From Flavobacteriaceae bacterium UBA980 (GTDB lineage: Bacteria > Bacteroidota > Bacteroidia > Flavobacteriales > Flavobacteriaceae), in NCBI GenBank assembly GCA_002292265.1, contig DBBQ01000007.1:1-49217 (forward strand): DNA of 49,217 nt, written 5' to 3'. Below are positions 17,398-25,591 of this stretch, piece after piece. Made by a program: the position numbers and the translations under genes. The stretch's first letter is position 1, and each line of letters starts with the position of its first letter. The notes beneath the pieces are model-generated. The model ran no database searches. It was not told where the DNA came from and worked only from the letters and a program-made list of their open reading frames with translations.

Positions 17398-18924
17398 ATG
17401 GCCCAAAAAACTCTATTACTAATTTTAGACGGATGGGGAAAGGCTACCGATCCCAAAGTTTCCGCAGTTGATCAAGCCCAAACTCCGAACATCAATGCAT
17501 TCTATACTAAGTACGCACACAGCACCCTCAGAACGGATGGGGAACATGTTGGTCTCCCAGAAGGTCAGATGGGAAATAGTGAAGTTGGACATATGAATCT
17601 AGGAGCTGGAAGAATTGTTTATCAAGATCTTGCCAAAATCAATCTTGCCGTTAAAAACAATAAACTACGTGAGGAAAGCGTCTTGACAGACAGCTTAAAC
17701 TATGCTAAAAAAGAAGGAAAAAAAGTACATCTCCTCGGGCTCCTCTCCGATGGGGGCGTCCATTCCCATATCAATCATCTGGAGGGATTATTGGAACTCA
17801 TTAGTACGTATGAACTGGATCAAGTTTTTCTTCATGCCTTTACCGACGGACGCGATGTCGATCCTCAATCAGGAATCAATTTTATAGAGCGTATTGAAAA
17901 AAAGATGGAAAAAACGGGAGGTCTTTTCGCCTCTGTTATCGGTCGGTATTTTGCGATGGATCGAGACCAACGTTGGGAGCGTGTAAAAGAAGCTTATGAT
18001 CTTTTAGTACACGGAAAAGGACAGCCAACTGAGGATTTTAAAATGAGTTTGGAAAAAAGTTATGCAGAAGGAGTAACCGATGAATTCATCAAGCCCTTGT
18101 ACAAATCTGCTCCTGACGGAAAAGCAGTCACGACCCTAGAAGACGGTGATGTCGTGTTGTTCTTTAATTTTAGAACTGATCGAGGTAGAGAGCTGACCCA
18201 AGTTCTTTCTCAAAAAGCATTTCCTGATTTTGAAATGAATCCCCTCAGTCTTCGGTATGTAACCCTGACTAACTACGACGAATCTTTTAAAAATGTAGCA
18301 GTGGTTTTTGATAAGGACAATTTGACCGACACTTTGGGGGAGGTACTCTCCAAAGCTGGGAAAACTCAAGTTCGAATCGCAGAAACCGAAAAATACCCGC
18401 ACGTAACCTTTTTCTTTAATGGAGGAAGAGAAGCACCTTTTGAGGGTGAAGAACGAATTTTGTGCCCCTCTCCTAAAGTCGCCACTTACGATTTAAAACC
18501 CGAGATGAGTGCTTATGAAATTCGGGACGCCATTATCTCTAAAATTCAGTCAGATGCTCCAGACTTTATCTGCCTAAACTTTGCCAATCCAGATATGGTA
18601 GGCCATACGGGAGATTTAAAAGCAGCTATCAAAGCCTGTGAAGTAGTTGACGAATGTACTGGAGCTGTAGTGAAAACCGCGCTGGAACACGAGTATGCAA
18701 CCCTTATTATTGCAGATCATGGAAATTGTGAAACGATGATTAATCCAGATGGAAGTCCAAATACTGCACACACCACCAACCCCGTTCCTGTCATTTTTGT
18801 GGACCCTGAAATGAAAAAAATAAAAGAAGGAATTCTTGGTGATATTGCCCCAACTATCTTAGATTTAATGAAAATTGAAGTCCCAAAAACAATGACCCAA
18901 AAATCTTTAGTACTAAAATCATGA
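17398..18924 (+). CDS. gpmI: 2,3-bisphosphoglycerate-independent phosphoglycerate mutase
   Basis: A 508-residue glycolytic and gluconeogenic enzyme interconverting 3- and 2-phosphoglycerate with two Mn ions. It belongs to the alkaline phosphatase superfamily. Visible metal and catalytic sites are DGWGKA at the N-terminus, the catalytic serine in MGNSEVGHMNLG, the phosphotransferase-domain DGRDVDP, FANPDMVGHTG, ADHGNCETM and AHTTNPVP. Length is normal. The stop overlaps the next gene as ATGA, making it the head of a tightly coupled four-gene run. Confidence 0.97.
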   Translation: MAQKTLLLILDGWGKATDPKVSAVDQAQTPNINAFYTKYAHSTLRTDGEHVGLPEGQMGNSEVGHMNLGAGRIVYQDLAKINLAVKNNKLREESVLTDSLNYAKKEGKKVHLLGLLSDGGVHSHINHLEGLLELISTYELDQVFLHAFTDGRDVDPQSGINFIERIEKKMEKTGGLFASVIGRYFAMDRDQRWERVKEAYDLLVHGKGQPTEDFKMSLEKSYAEGVTDEFIKPLYKSAPDGKAVTTLEDGDVVLFFNFRTDRGRELTQVLSQKAFPDFEMNPLSLRYVTLTNYDESFKNVAVVFDKDNLTDTLGEVLSKAGKTQVRIAETEKYPHVTFFFNGGREAPFEGEERILCPSPKVATYDLKPEMSAYEIRDAIISKIQSDAPDFICLNFANPDMVGHTGDLKAAIKACEVVDECTGAVVKTALEHEYATLIIADHGNCETMINPDGSPNTAHTTNPVPVIFVDPEMKKIKEGILGDIAPTILDLMKIEVPKTMTQKSLVLKS

Positions 18925-19481
18925 AAACAAAAATTCTTTTTTTAATTGTCCTGTTCTCTGCTTTGGGATGTAAAAGCATCGGAAAAGCAAAACCACAAGA
19001 GCCTCTAGAGGTTCAAACTCTCATCGGTGAAGAAGGAGAAACGGTGGTTTTAGGATCCATGAATCGTGCGAACTTAAATACAGAAGAATTTAAAGCATGG
19101 TTTGATCCTACCTATGCCAGTCAAAAAATCCCCGAAGGATGGACCAAAGAACATCTCCCCTTGGCAAAAGATTTAACCTTTAAACTTTTTCTAGGCACAT
19201 GGTGCGGTGACACCCAACGGGAGTTAGGTCCCATGTTTAAAATCCTAGATGCTCTGGAGGTGGATCAAAATCGCATTAAAATGTACAGTCTCTCAGAATA
19301 CAAAGACAGTCCTGATGGGCTGGAAAAAGAGTATGACATTCTAAACATCCCTACTTTGATCTTTATGGAAAATGGAAAAGAAAACAATCGCATTGTAGAG
19401 TTACCTGTGGTCTCTCTTTTAGATGATTTTTCAAAAATTTTAAAAAAACAGCCCTACCAAAACGCCTACGCCGATTTTTGA
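18921..19481 (+). CDS. Thioredoxin-like lipoprotein
   Basis: A 186-residue protein with a lipoprotein signal (lipobox FSALGC, lipidated C17) and a thioredoxin-like fold. LFLGTWCGDTQRELG occupies the place of the thioredoxin active site, and DILNIPTLIFMENG supplies the cis-proline (IPT). The active site is WCGDT with only one cysteine, so ordinary two-cysteine disulfide exchange is unlikely; reduction through a partner or a non-redox role is possible. It should sit in the periplasm or outer membrane. It overlaps gpmI by ATGA and precedes map by one base. Confidence 0.78.
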   Translation: MKTKILFLIVLFSALGCKSIGKAKPQEPLEVQTLIGEEGETVVLGSMNRANLNTEEFKAWFDPTYASQKIPEGWTKEHLPLAKDLTFKLFLGTWCGDTQRELGPMFKILDALEVDQNRIKMYSLSEYKDSPDGLEKEYDILNIPTLIFMENGKENNRIVELPVVSLLDDFSKILKKQPYQNAYADF

Positions 19482-19482
19482 T

Positions 19483-20307
19483 ATGGCAGCAATAGTACTA
19501 AAAACCCTAGAGGAAATCGAGCTGATTCGAGAGAGTGCCTTGATCGTCTCTAAAACTTTGGGAGTTCTGGCTTCAGAAATCAAACCTGGAGTTACTACTC
19601 TTGCTTTGGATCAAATTGCAGAAACACATATTCGCGACCTCGGTGCTGAACCTGGTTTTCTTGGGCTTTACGACTTTCCCAACACCCTTTGCATGAGTCC
19701 TAATGCTCAGGTGGTACATGGTATTCCTAATGATGTTCCTCTAGAAGAAGGCGATATTATTTCCATCGATTGCGGTGCCTTAAAAAATGGCTTTTACGGG
19801 GACCACGCCTACACTTTTGCCGTAGGTACCCTCGATCCAGAGGTAGAAAAATTACTGAAGGTCACAAAAGCCTCTTTATACGAAGGTATTCGAACATTTA
19901 AAAAAGGAAATCGCCTTGGTGATTTAGGCTTTGCCATTCAGGATTTTTGTGAAAAAGAAGGCTATGGTATCGTCAGAGAATTGGTAGGACATGGCTTGGG
20001 AAGCGTAATGCATGAAGGTCCTGAAGTACCTAACTACGGGCGTAGAGGAAGAGGAAAACAGTTTGTTGATGGTATGGTTTTGGCCATCGAACCGATGATC
20101 AATCAAGGGACACATCGGATCAAACAACTGAAGGACGGCTGGACGATTTTAACCGCTGACGGAAAAGCCAGCGCCCATTTTGAACACAATGTTGCCCTGA
20201 TTGACGGGGCACCCGAATTGCTCTCTAGCTTTCAATACATCTACCAGGCATTAGGGATCCAAAGTGACGAAGAGGAAGCCTTTAGAAAAGAACCTCTGGT
20301 TTTATGA
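19483..20307 (+). CDS. map: Methionine aminopeptidase type I
   Basis: A 274-residue metallopeptidase that removes the initiator methionine from nascent proteins. The five metal ligands of the pita-bread fold are present: Asp in ISIDCGA, Asp in YGDHAYTF, His in GHGLGSVMHEGPEVPNY, Glu in AIEPM and Glu in HFEHNVAL. There is no N-terminal zinc-finger or linker extension, so it is type Ia. The start is one base after the lipoprotein gene stop, and the end overlaps the methyltransferase gene by ATGA. This type is essential when it is the only copy. Confidence 0.95.
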   Translation: MAAIVLKTLEEIELIRESALIVSKTLGVLASEIKPGVTTLALDQIAETHIRDLGAEPGFLGLYDFPNTLCMSPNAQVVHGIPNDVPLEEGDIISIDCGALKNGFYGDHAYTFAVGTLDPEVEKLLKVTKASLYEGIRTFKKGNRLGDLGFAIQDFCEKEGYGIVRELVGHGLGSVMHEGPEVPNYGRRGRGKQFVDGMVLAIEPMINQGTHRIKQLKDGWTILTADGKASAHFEHNVALIDGAPELLSSFQYIYQALGIQSDEEEAFRKEPLVL

Positions 20308-21053
20308 AACTGTTGCTGAACTTTTTTCCTAGACCCTGGTTAATCCATCTTAGTATCTGGTTCCGTCCCCTTATCAAATGGTATTTTAAAGGACATCGGT
20401 TTACAGATCCTATAGATGGAAGCTCCTACCGACGGTTTTTACCCTATGGCTACCAAAAAATTAGAGAAAATGCGCTTTGTCCAGGAACTTTATCTCTTGA
20501 AAGACACCGTTTGCTATGGCTCTACTTGGAAAGAGAAACCTCTTTTTTAACGGATTCCATCAAAGTATTGCACGTGGCACCCGAACAAGTTTTCTATCAA
20601 AAATTTCGCTCTTTCTCGCATTGGGATTACACCACTACTGACCTCTATTCTCCCCTGGCAGACGTAAAAGCCGATTTGCGCAAGCTTCCTTTTGAAGACC
20701 ATGCTTATGATCTTATTCTTTGTAACCACGTATTGGAGCATATCCCAGATCACCTTCAGGCTCTAAGTGAGTTGTATCGGGTTTTAAAAAAAGGCGGAAC
20801 TTTAATTGCACAAGTTCCCCTAGACTTAAATCGAGAAAAAACTTTTGAAGATCCTACCATAACTGACCCTCAAGAACGAAGTCGTATTTTTGGACAATAC
20901 GATCATGTTCGGATTTATGGTAAAGACTATTCTGATTTTTTAAACCAAACAGGATTTAGTTCCCAATGTATTCCCTACACAGAGCAGTTGACAAAGAAAG
21001 AAATTGACACCTACGCCCTTCAATACGACAGCATCCCCGTAGCTAAAAAATAA
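20304..21053 (+). CDS. Class I SAM-dependent methyltransferase
   Basis: A 249-residue protein with a methyltransferase type 11 domain in its C-terminal two thirds. Motif I is degenerate (VLHVAPEQ in place of a glycine-rich loop). Later come DVKADLRKLPFEDHAYDLIL, CNHVLEHIPD and LYRVLKKGGTLIAQVP. The first 60 residues are basic and hydrophobic (LLNFFPRPWLIHLSIWFRPL) and may touch the membrane. Substrate unknown. It is the last gene of the gpmI run and is coupled to map by ATGA. The loss of the GxG loop is seen in other members of this group as far as I recall, so activity cannot be excluded. Confidence 0.75.
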   Translation: MKLLLNFFPRPWLIHLSIWFRPLIKWYFKGHRFTDPIDGSSYRRFLPYGYQKIRENALCPGTLSLERHRLLWLYLERETSFLTDSIKVLHVAPEQVFYQKFRSFSHWDYTTTDLYSPLADVKADLRKLPFEDHAYDLILCNHVLEHIPDHLQALSELYRVLKKGGTLIAQVPLDLNREKTFEDPTITDPQERSRIFGQYDHVRIYGKDYSDFLNQTGFSSQCIPYTEQLTKKEIDTYALQYDSIPVAKK

Positions 21054-21061
21054 GTCGAAAA

Positions 21062-22087
21062 TCACTCCCGAAAAAAACCAGAGGAATAAAACTCTTCTAC
21101 GGTTCCGTCCTCCGTTTCAACTATCCAATAGGCTTCTAAATTGGATTCTCGTTCGATCAAAGCTCTACTTTTTTCCAAAGGCATCACCATTAAAGCTGTA
21201 GCAAAGGCGTCAGCCTCCATACAAGTAGGCGCAGTGACCGAGGCACTCAAAACTTCTGTAGGAAATGGATTTCCCGTTTTGGGATTGATGGAATGTACCA
21301 ATCGTTTGCCTGTGGTTTTATCAAGTTTATACTTTCTATAATTCCCAGACGTTGCCAGGGCTTGGTTTGTCAAAGGGACAACAGCAATAAAGCTTCGTTC
21401 TTCTGTCTGTCTGGGATCATCGATGGCTACCTTCCAAGATTGCTGTGACTTGGGACTGAGTCCTTCCGCCACAATTTCACCTCCAATTTCAACTAAAAAA
21501 GAGGTACTCCCATTTTCTCGCAGCAAATCAGCAATTACATCTACAACATAGCCTTTTGCCAGTGCATTAAAATCAAAATACACTTGTGGATGTTCCTTCT
21601 GAACCGTTTTTTTTGGGGTTAACTTTGTTTTGTTCCAACCGGTATAGATCAAAATCTCATCTCTTTGCTCTTCAGAAATAGGGGTGAAGCTGGTGTCGGG
21701 TCCAAACCCATAAGCATTTACCAAAGCCCCTACCGTAGGATCAAAATACCCCTGGGTTTTTTCCCAAACCTCAGAAGCCATTGCATATACTTTTTCAAAG
21801 TGTTCATCTACTTGAATAAGACTATCTCCTCTATTGATTTTTGAGATTGCAGAATCCTCCAAATACGTGGACATTGAAGCGTTCATCAGGTCAATGACGG
21901 AATCAATCTCGCGCTGCAAGACCTCGGCCTTTAGAGAAGGACTTAAATAAGTAACCGAATAGCTCGTGCCCAAAGCAAAGCCGCTGATTCGTTGGGTCTC
22001 ATTTTCTTGAGTGGGTTGACAACCGACAAAAAAAAGAAGGAGTAAAAAACTATAAAATTTGTTCCAGTCCACTGAAATTGACCACAT
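21062..22087 (-). CDS. apbE: FAD:protein FMN transferase ApbE
   Basis: A 341-residue lipoprotein (lipobox FFVGC) of the ApbE family, which transfers FMN from FAD to a threonine of partner proteins outside the cytoplasmic membrane. The hallmarks FDFNALAKGYVVDVIAD, FLVEIGGEIVAEG, ATSGNYRKY, VHSINPKTG and DAFATALMVM are present. Known targets include NqrB and NqrC, and the nqrABCDEF cluster lies only 3.5 kb away, so this is the probable maturation enzyme. Its start overlaps the preceding small gene by 38 bases, so they are co-transcribed. Starts further inside the frame (GTG at 22072) cannot be excluded. Confidence 0.92.
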   Translation of the reverse strand: MWSISVDWNKFYSFLLLLFFVGCQPTQENETQRISGFALGTSYSVTYLSPSLKAEVLQREIDSVIDLMNASMSTYLEDSAISKINRGDSLIQVDEHFEKVYAMASEVWEKTQGYFDPTVGALVNAYGFGPDTSFTPISEEQRDEILIYTGWNKTKLTPKKTVQKEHPQVYFDFNALAKGYVVDVIADLLRENGSTSFLVEIGGEIVAEGLSPKSQQSWKVAIDDPRQTEERSFIAVVPLTNQALATSGNYRKYKLDKTTGKRLVHSINPKTGNPFPTEVLSASVTAPTCMEADAFATALMVMPLEKSRALIERESNLEAYWIVETEDGTVEEFYSSGFFRE

Positions 22088-22409
22088 AGGGATTGTTTTT
22101 GTTTAAAGGGAGGTTGTAATCTTTTGCATGTGCGAACCCTACACCGGCAAAATAAAGTTTTGCGCTGTTTTTTTCGGCGTGAATTTTTACTTTCCCCATT
22201 CGTTCTTGATTGTAGGTCCTAGGTGATTTTGGATACAAACATCCTTCCACGACAACAAAATAGAGTACTTTATCCTTAACACAGACAAATTGAGGAGAAC
22301 GTTTCATCTCAGAGTTGACCGCCAAAAACTCATACCCCTCGGCTTCTAAAAAACCTCCTACTTCTTGCATGGCCAGTTGATGAATCTCTTGTTCACTTAA
22401 TGCTTTCAT
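22050..22409 (-). CDS. Conserved flavobacterial protein of unknown function, upstream of apbE
   Basis: A 119-residue soluble protein beginning MKALSEQEIHQLAMQ, with PQFVCVKDKVLYFVVV in the middle and NPYVVNFSGLEQIL at the end. I have the impression that relatives are sometimes labelled as an Nqr subunit F in flavobacterial genomes, but I see no iron-sulfur, flavin or NADH motif, so that name is not supported. Its position immediately before apbE, with a 38-base overlap, and near the nqr cluster suggests a link with flavin transfer or NQR assembly; this is inference. The frame is open to 22430, but a -7 box covers that region and supports the start at 22409. Confidence 0.7.
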   Translation of the reverse strand: MKALSEQEIHQLAMQEVGGFLEAEGYEFLAVNSEMKRSPQFVCVKDKVLYFVVVEGCLYPKSPRTYNQERMGKVKIHAEKNSAKLYFAGVGFAHAKDYNLPLNKNNPYVVNFSGLEQIL

Positions 22410-22416
22410 ACAGTGA

Positions 22417-22424
22417 CAAAAATA
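22417..22424 (-). promoter_or_regulatory. -7 element of the small gene-apbE operon
   Basis: On the minus strand TATTTTTG (22417-22424) matches TAnnTTTG, with only 7 bases between it and the ATG at 22409. No TTG is found at the right distance upstream. Confidence 0.4.
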
Positions 22425-22493
22425 AGTCAAAAAGCTTCTAACACTAGCTATTTCAAATAATTTATGTAATTTAAAATCTCTAAAAATAAAATT

Positions 22494-25442
22494 ATGAACT
22501 TGACCAAAACCCCCTTATTTGTTGTGTTTTTCATACTTATTACGTCATGTAAAAACCAACCCTACCAAACACGAACAGCTACTTCAGAAGGTTATACCTA
22601 TGAATATGTCACAGATGATCCGACTCAAACTCGAATTTACACTTTAGAAAACGGTTTAAAAGTTTACCTGAGTAGATTTGAAAATGCCCCCAGAATTCAT
22701 GTCTTTACAGCAGTGAAAGCAGGAGGAAAAAACGATCCTAAGAACAACACAGGCCTTGCCCACTACTTAGAGCACATGATGTTTAAAGGGAATCAATATT
22801 TCGGAACGAAAGATTACGAAGCAGAGAAGCCCCTACTGGACTCTATTGAACAGTTGTTTAATAACTATGCTAAACTCAAAGATCCAAAACAACGTAAAGC
22901 CATTTATCAAAATATCGACAACCTATCAAATGAAGCTGCCTTACTCGCAATTCCAAACGAATACGACAAGATGATCTCTATGATCGGAGGTAAACGATTA
23001 AATGCATACACTACCGAAGATCGCACCGTATACACGGTAGACATTCCCTCTAATGAGATGGAACGCTTTATCACTCTGGAAGGCCTGCGTTTTAAACAAA
23101 TTGTAAATCGTCTTTTCCACACTGAACTTGAAGCCGTTTATGAAGAAAAAAACAGGTCTTTAGACAGCGATATTAGAAAACAGTATTGGGCACTTTACCA
23201 GAGCCTATTCCCAGGTCACCCTTATGGAGAACAATCGGTTATAGGTACTGTTGAACATTTAAAGAACCCTTCGATAACAGAAATTCGAAACTATTTTGAC
23301 AAGTATTACCGCCCGAACAATGTTGCTATATGCATGAGTGGAGAGTTGGACTTCGACAAAACAATCGCACTTATTGATCAACATTTTGGTGACTGGGAAG
23401 CTAATCCTGAACTCCCTGAACTCAGCTATGAACCTGTTGCAGAAATAACTAGTCCCATTGAAAAAGAAGTACTTGGTCCCGACAGAGAGTCTATTCTCAT
23501 GGGGTACCGCTTTGATGGAAAAGCGAAAGAGGACCTCATGCGAGTAAACCTCATCGACATGCTGCTATCCAATAGAACAGCAGGACTCATTGATTTGAAC
23601 CTAGTCCAGAAACAAAAAGTATTAGGGGCTAGTGCTACAGTTAGAGCTATGAATGATTTTTCAATTCACATACTCAATGGGAATCCAAAAGAAGGACAAA
23701 GCCTCGAAGAAGTTAGAGATCTACTTTTAGGAGAAGTTGAAAATATTAAAAAAGGTGCCTTTGATAATGATCTTCTCAAAGCTGTGGTAAATGACCTGAA
23801 GAAAGGAGTGATGAAACAAGATGATTCCGACTATGCGAACTACTACAGGGCAAACAATATGGTTTTAGCGTATACAAGAGACCTGTCATGGAAAGACCAT
23901 GTGATTTATTATGAAGAACTTTCTAAAATCACAAAAGAAGATTTAGTCGCTTTTGCCAATAAACATTACAAGGAAAATTATGCGGTAGTGTACAAGCGAA
24001 CAGGAAAAGATCTAAACACCCAAAAAGTTGAAAAACCTCAGATAACAAAAGTCCCACTAAATCGTGAAGACCGTTCAGAACTCCATATAAAATTGGCAAA
24101 TCAAGAAACTGCAAAACTCCAGCCTAAATTCTTGGACTACAAAACAGACTTGGAATTCTTCAATATTGGTCCTCTGGAAGTTATTTATAAAGAAAATTCC
24201 GATAATGATTTATTCGAATTGACGTATCACTTTAACTATGGAAAAAACCAAGATCCAAAAATTGCATTAGCAGCTAGTCTAATGAATTATGTGGGTGCTG
24301 GAAATTTAAGTCCCGAAGACTTGAAAACAGAATTTTACAAACTCGGTGCAGGGTATAATTTTAGCACCTCCACTGACGGAGAAGAAACCCAAATCACCTT
24401 GAGCGGCTTGAGTGAGAATATGGAGGCCTCGATAAAACTCTTCGAAAGTCTCTTAGAAAATCCTGTAGGAACTCAAGATGCATTAGACAAGCTTGTAGGC
24501 CGTATTCTTAAATCGCGATCGGATGCCAAAAAAAATAAAAACTTGATTTTAAGCAGACAATTATATTCCTATGCAAAGTACGGTGAGGTCAATCCAGCGT
24601 CTAACGTGCTTACCTCTGAAGAATTAATGGAAGTTAGTGTTGCAGAATTGACCGATCGAATTAAAGAGTTAACCAAAAAGCAACACCGCATTTTGTTTTA
24701 TGGAAACCAAGATCAAAAAACCTTAACTAACTTGGTGAAGACCTATCATAAAATTCCCGAAAGCTTAAAAGAAGTAAGCGACGTAGAGACGTATTCAGAA
24801 AAAAACTACGGCAAAGAGTATGTCTTTTGGACGCATTTTGATATGGTACAAACGGAAATTATCTTACTCTCCAAGCAAGAACTATTAGACAACGCAAAAA
24901 CCGCTGCCATCCGCTTGTTCAATCAATATTTTGGAGGAGGAATGAATTCCATAGTCTTTCAAGAAATAAGAGAAGCCCAAGGCTTAGCGTATTCCGTTTT
25001 TTCTGCATATAGACAAGCGAACAAACCCGACCAATCTGATTATTTATTCTCCTACATTGGGATTCAGTCGGATAAACAAAAAGAAGCGTTATCCTCTATA
25101 TTCAGTTTGATTAATAATCTTCCTGAATCTCCACAAGCCTTTGAAATTGGCAAACAAGCAATTTTAAATAAAATTGAAAGTGAGCGCATTACTAAGGCTG
25201 GAGTGCTGTACAACTATCTGGCTGCTGAAAAGAGAGGAATTGATTATGACATTCGAGAAAAGGTTTACAACGAAGTCAAAGCCATGGATTTAGAGAAACT
25301 AAATGAATTTCACAAAACCTATATCAAGGACAAACCTCATACTATTTTATTGATTGGGAATCGTGACAATATAGACCTCAAAAACTTAGAGCAATACGGA
25401 ACTGTTAAAGAACTATCTCTAGAGACCCTTTTTGGATTCTAG
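22494..25442 (+). CDS. Two-domain M16 (insulinase-family) peptidase, lipoprotein
   Basis: A 982-residue zinc peptidase with a lipoprotein signal (LITSC, C19). The first M16 domain holds the inverted zinc motif HYLEH at residues 90-94 and the downstream glutamate in EAVYEEKNRSLDSD. The second half (from about residue 540) is a non-catalytic M16-like domain, with FNQYFGGGMNSIVFQEIREA as its conserved strand-helix. Such clamshell proteases digest short peptides, usually in the periplasm or at the outer membrane. The gene is monocistronic, preceded by an A-rich start region and followed by a strong terminator. The insert after the zinc motif (about residues 105-150) is long, as in other Bacteroidetes members. 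Confidence 0.9.
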   Translation: MNLTKTPLFVVFFILITSCKNQPYQTRTATSEGYTYEYVTDDPTQTRIYTLENGLKVYLSRFENAPRIHVFTAVKAGGKNDPKNNTGLAHYLEHMMFKGNQYFGTKDYEAEKPLLDSIEQLFNNYAKLKDPKQRKAIYQNIDNLSNEAALLAIPNEYDKMISMIGGKRLNAYTTEDRTVYTVDIPSNEMERFITLEGLRFKQIVNRLFHTELEAVYEEKNRSLDSDIRKQYWALYQSLFPGHPYGEQSVIGTVEHLKNPSITEIRNYFDKYYRPNNVAICMSGELDFDKTIALIDQHFGDWEANPELPELSYEPVAEITSPIEKEVLGPDRESILMGYRFDGKAKEDLMRVNLIDMLLSNRTAGLIDLNLVQKQKVLGASATVRAMNDFSIHILNGNPKEGQSLEEVRDLLLGEVENIKKGAFDNDLLKAVVNDLKKGVMKQDDSDYANYYRANNMVLAYTRDLSWKDHVIYYEELSKITKEDLVAFANKHYKENYAVVYKRTGKDLNTQKVEKPQITKVPLNREDRSELHIKLANQETAKLQPKFLDYKTDLEFFNIGPLEVIYKENSDNDLFELTYHFNYGKNQDPKIALAASLMNYVGAGNLSPEDLKTEFYKLGAGYNFSTSTDGEETQITLSGLSENMEASIKLFESLLENPVGTQDALDKLVGRILKSRSDAKKNKNLILSRQLYSYAKYGEVNPASNVLTSEELMEVSVAELTDRIKELTKKQHRILFYGNQDQKTLTNLVKTYHKIPESLKEVSDVETYSEKNYGKEYVFWTHFDMVQTEIILLSKQELLDNAKTAAIRLFNQYFGGGMNSIVFQEIREAQGLAYSVFSAYRQANKPDQSDYLFSYIGIQSDKQKEALSSIFSLINNLPESPQAFEIGKQAILNKIESERITKAGVLYNYLAAEKRGIDYDIREKVYNEVKAMDLEKLNEFHKTYIKDKPHTILLIGNRDNIDLKNLEQYGTVKELSLETLFGF

Positions 25443-25559
25443 TATTTCAAGTTATTTCCTCTAAAAAAGATAAAGTCAAAAGCACTACCCAATTGTTTTT
25501 GATGTTATTTTTTATTGAAATGGGGTCCTTCTTTCTAAGGAGGAAAGTGAAGTGAAAAA

Positions 25560-25586
25560 AAAAGAGGCTTTTTTAAAGCCTCTTTT
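25560..25586. terminator. Bidirectional intrinsic terminator between the M16 peptidase gene and nqrF
   Basis: AAAGAGGCTTT (25561-25571), a 3-base loop and AAAGCCTCTTT (25575-25585) form an 11-bp perfect stem, extended to 12 bp by A25560 and T25586. A-runs before and T-runs after allow termination in both directions, serving the M16 gene on plus and the nqr operon on minus. Confidence 0.85.
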
Positions 25587-25591
25587 ATAAA

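Noticed and set aside
22050..22409. Labelling the small gene before apbE as NqrF
   Set aside because: It has no ferredoxin cysteines, FAD or NADH motifs, and the true nqrF is at 25592-26887.
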